A DNA stretch of 64,000 nt, taken from positions 86,662 through 150,661 of the forward strand of contig JAJQJQ010000101.1 of assembly GCA_028622995.1 (NCBI GenBank), in the 5' to 3' direction. This document shows positions 62,310-64,000 of this stretch, piece after piece (the stretch's first letter is position 1; each line of letters starts with the position of its first letter). This DNA comes from Panagrolaimus kolymaensis. Its lineage: Eukaryota; Nematoda; Chromadorea; Rhabditida; Panagrolaimidae. Below the pieces are notes generated by a model. That model saw only the letters and a list, made by a program, of their open reading frames with translations, had not been told where the DNA came from and did not search any database. The translations under genes and the position numbers were made by a program.

Positions 62310-64000
62310 TTTTTCCTTTTTTTACATTTGTTCTTGTAAACACTTAAATAATAATATTAATAAAGTAATTTATATACAACTTTTACAATATTTATTCTTT
62401 TTTTATAAAACAATAAATGTCCTATTTCCAACTGCGCAAGAAAGATTAGACGGGAACTTTTTGATAATGCCGATTCGATGAAGCATATGAAAGCTAAAAA
62501 GCAATTCTTGTTTTTAATAAACTATAAATGTTATATCATAAAGCGCTTTTTTCTTGAAAAAATAAAAGATTAACTTTTCCTTTCATCAAATGGACTTTAC
62601 ATTTTTGTCATGCTTTTATATTATCTAAACTAAATTTATAAACCTTTTAATAAAACTCTTTCGTTATGTTGATAAAAAACCTTCACAAGTTCCAAAAAGA
62701 GGTTTAAATTATGACCAATTCGTGGCTGCATGAGAGTGTGATATGAGTAATGGCGTACTTTGCTTTGTATCCCTCTCCTTCTTTAAATCCTATTCCATTA
62801 GAGGAGCAGGACATATACTATATAAACTATTTTCAACAATCATGCAATTTTGCTTTCCATTCTCATACCTTTTGAAAAAAACTCATTCCAAAACAGAAGT
62901 ATCAAACTTTGATTAAAAACAAATTTCAAAAAAGATAGTCTTTTCAAAAAGTTTTTCTTCATATTCATATAAAACTACGAAATTTATCTACTTTCACAAT
63001 CAACTTCAAGTAAAAGCCCGGACCCGCTGATGAGGCCCATCAACAAAAGAAACGAGAATTCATTAAAAACTAAAAATTCGTGGCTAGAAAACTATAAAGA
63101 CAGTAATCCTATATAAAATTACAATCAACAAAATTAAACTTTATGCACTAACTCATTTTGCATTGCATCTTTAAATTTTTTTTTTGTCTTATTCCTTTAT
63201 TTACACATTTTTGAACCTTTTGAGCATTAAAAAAATTGTTACTTCAAACGTATTTACTTTTATCAAGTTTATCGCTATTTTTGCAAATTTCAGAATTTCC
63301 TTTCATTCTTTTGTAAATTTCCTCTAAATCATTTCCAAACAGACACAATGCACGCTGTACAAAAAGAAAAATTACAATGAAAGATGATTTACTATGCAAA
63401 TTTTTTGAGAAAGCTTTGCCTTCAAAAACAACAAAAAAAAAGTGAAAGCATTCATTCATTTTGAGTTTTTCAAAACTTTCAACCATGTTGTTTGTCTCTG
63501 GTTTCAAAGAAAAAAAAATTGAAATATTTAATAATTATCTCTCTTGGAATTATGGCGTTATGGTATCTCTTCTTTTTTAAAGATGAAACATTGTTTGGAA
63601 AATTGGAAAGCATTGATGTAAGTTTACTTTTTATATTTTGTTTTTTTTAGTTATCGAAAGCAATATTTTGTTAAAAAAAACTTTTTTACGAACCATTGGG
63701 TTTGATTAAAGTGCCTATGGGTTATATACATTAACTAATTATAAATATAACAAATGAAATTTTTTAAACTAAAGTTTGTATATTATTGTAGTGATCAACA
63801 TTCAAGTACAACCATGGCAACCCTCGACACGCCCAAAAGGCAATGCCGAAGGCATTGCCGGAATGGCCAGAAGCGCCGGCTGGAGAGGCTGAGAGTCGGT
63901 TGCTCTTGTCTTTTTCCCTTTAGTGTCTTATATATTTAGTTATGTGTTAATGTATGAATAAAGATATTCTTATTATATCCCATACTGTATATCGGGTGAC
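62310..64000. other. Mostly non-coding end of window
   Basis: AT-rich DNA. A possible first exon lies at 63552-63617 (MALWYLFFFKDETLFGKLES, ID, then GTAAGT), short, hydrophobic and unverified; it might start another type II membrane protein continuing past the window. The minus-strand frame at 63.2-63.5 kb is unconvincing. A GC-rich patch with a perfect palindrome lies at 63.8-63.9 kb. A hammerhead-like string occurs near 63030. Confidence 0.45.
63839..63859. repeat. Perfect GC-rich hairpin in a GC-rich patch
   Basis: The arm GGCAATGCC (63839-63847), a GAA loop and GGCATTGCC (63851-63859) form a perfect 9-bp stem. A further CCGG...CCGG pair follows at once. The about 100-bp patch (63810-63910) is far more GC-rich than its surroundings and may be part of a mobile element or structured RNA cut by the window end. 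Confidence 0.55.

Noticed and set aside
1..64000. Bacterial-type systems, CRISPR arrays, tRNA or rRNA genes
   Set aside because: Spliced eukaryotic genes occur throughout, and I saw no regularly spaced repeats, no cloverleaf-type sequence and no rRNA motifs.

Overview
This window is eukaryotic and very AT-rich. It holds many small-exon genes separated by short introns of about 45-60 bp and by intergenic DNA full of T and A runs. The gene content is that of a nematode: an NLP-10-type neuropeptide precursor, a von Willebrand A + zona pellucida cuticlin-like protein, EPAC, a run of same-strand genes with trans-splice-type acceptors just before each ATG, and divergent F-box-like proteins. Intron 3' ends are mostly TTTTTAG rather than the Caenorhabditis-type TTTTCAG. 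I infer a non-Caenorhabditis nematode, possibly clade IV (Tylenchina/Panagrolaimus-like); the species cannot be fixed from sequence reading alone.

Layout: 1.8-4.7 kb (+) GRAF/oligophrenin RhoGAP-SH3 protein, with a TTAA-flanked MITE in its first intron. 6.5-9.8 kb (-) NatB auxiliary subunit NAA25/CRA-1. 10.3-11.2 kb (-) AN1 zinc-finger protein (ZFAND1-like). 11.7-12.0 kb (+) a small CDCA3-motif protein whose 3' coding end overlaps the 3' coding end of a fucose-1-phosphate guanylyltransferase on the other strand (12.0-13.6 kb). 15.7-16.7 kb (-) F-box/LRR-like protein. 18.4-19.1 kb (+) a frameshifted F-box-like gene. 20.1-25.9 kb (-) EPAC (cAMP-activated Rap GEF). 31.5-32.1 kb (+) Yippee protein. 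32.8-33.5 kb (-) essential myosin light chain. 34.0-39.5 kb (-) vWA/mucin/ZP transmembrane protein. 43.2-43.7 kb (+) neuropeptide precursor. 44.3-46.4 kb (+) CEP104-like protein. 46.5-47.3 kb (-) unknown secreted protein. 48.1-49.0 kb (+) intact F-box-like paralogue of the 18.4 kb gene. 49.4-54.3 kb (-) candidate operon mrpl-35 / alg-11 / ykt-6 / small unknown gene. 55.1-56.6 kb (+) galactose-1-phosphate uridylyltransferase. 59.3-60.1 kb (+) tetraspanin. 60.4-60.7 kb (+) orphan 3' exon of a GT31 glycosyltransferase. 61.0-62.3 kb (+) complete GT31 glycosyltransferase. The rest to 64 kb is mostly non-coding.

Most genes are ordinary housekeeping or signalling genes. Sugar metabolism and glycosylation recur (GDP-fucose synthesis, Leloir pathway, ALG11, GT31), but apart from the candidate operon there is no sign that they work as one unit. 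The least explained items are three foldback/MITE elements, the small fourth cistron of the operon, the opposite-strand coding overlap, the unusual YKT6 C-terminus, and an orphan glycosyltransferase exon. I found no CRISPR array, rRNA, confident tRNA or autonomous transposon. Exon limits were read by eye and should be treated as good estimates.
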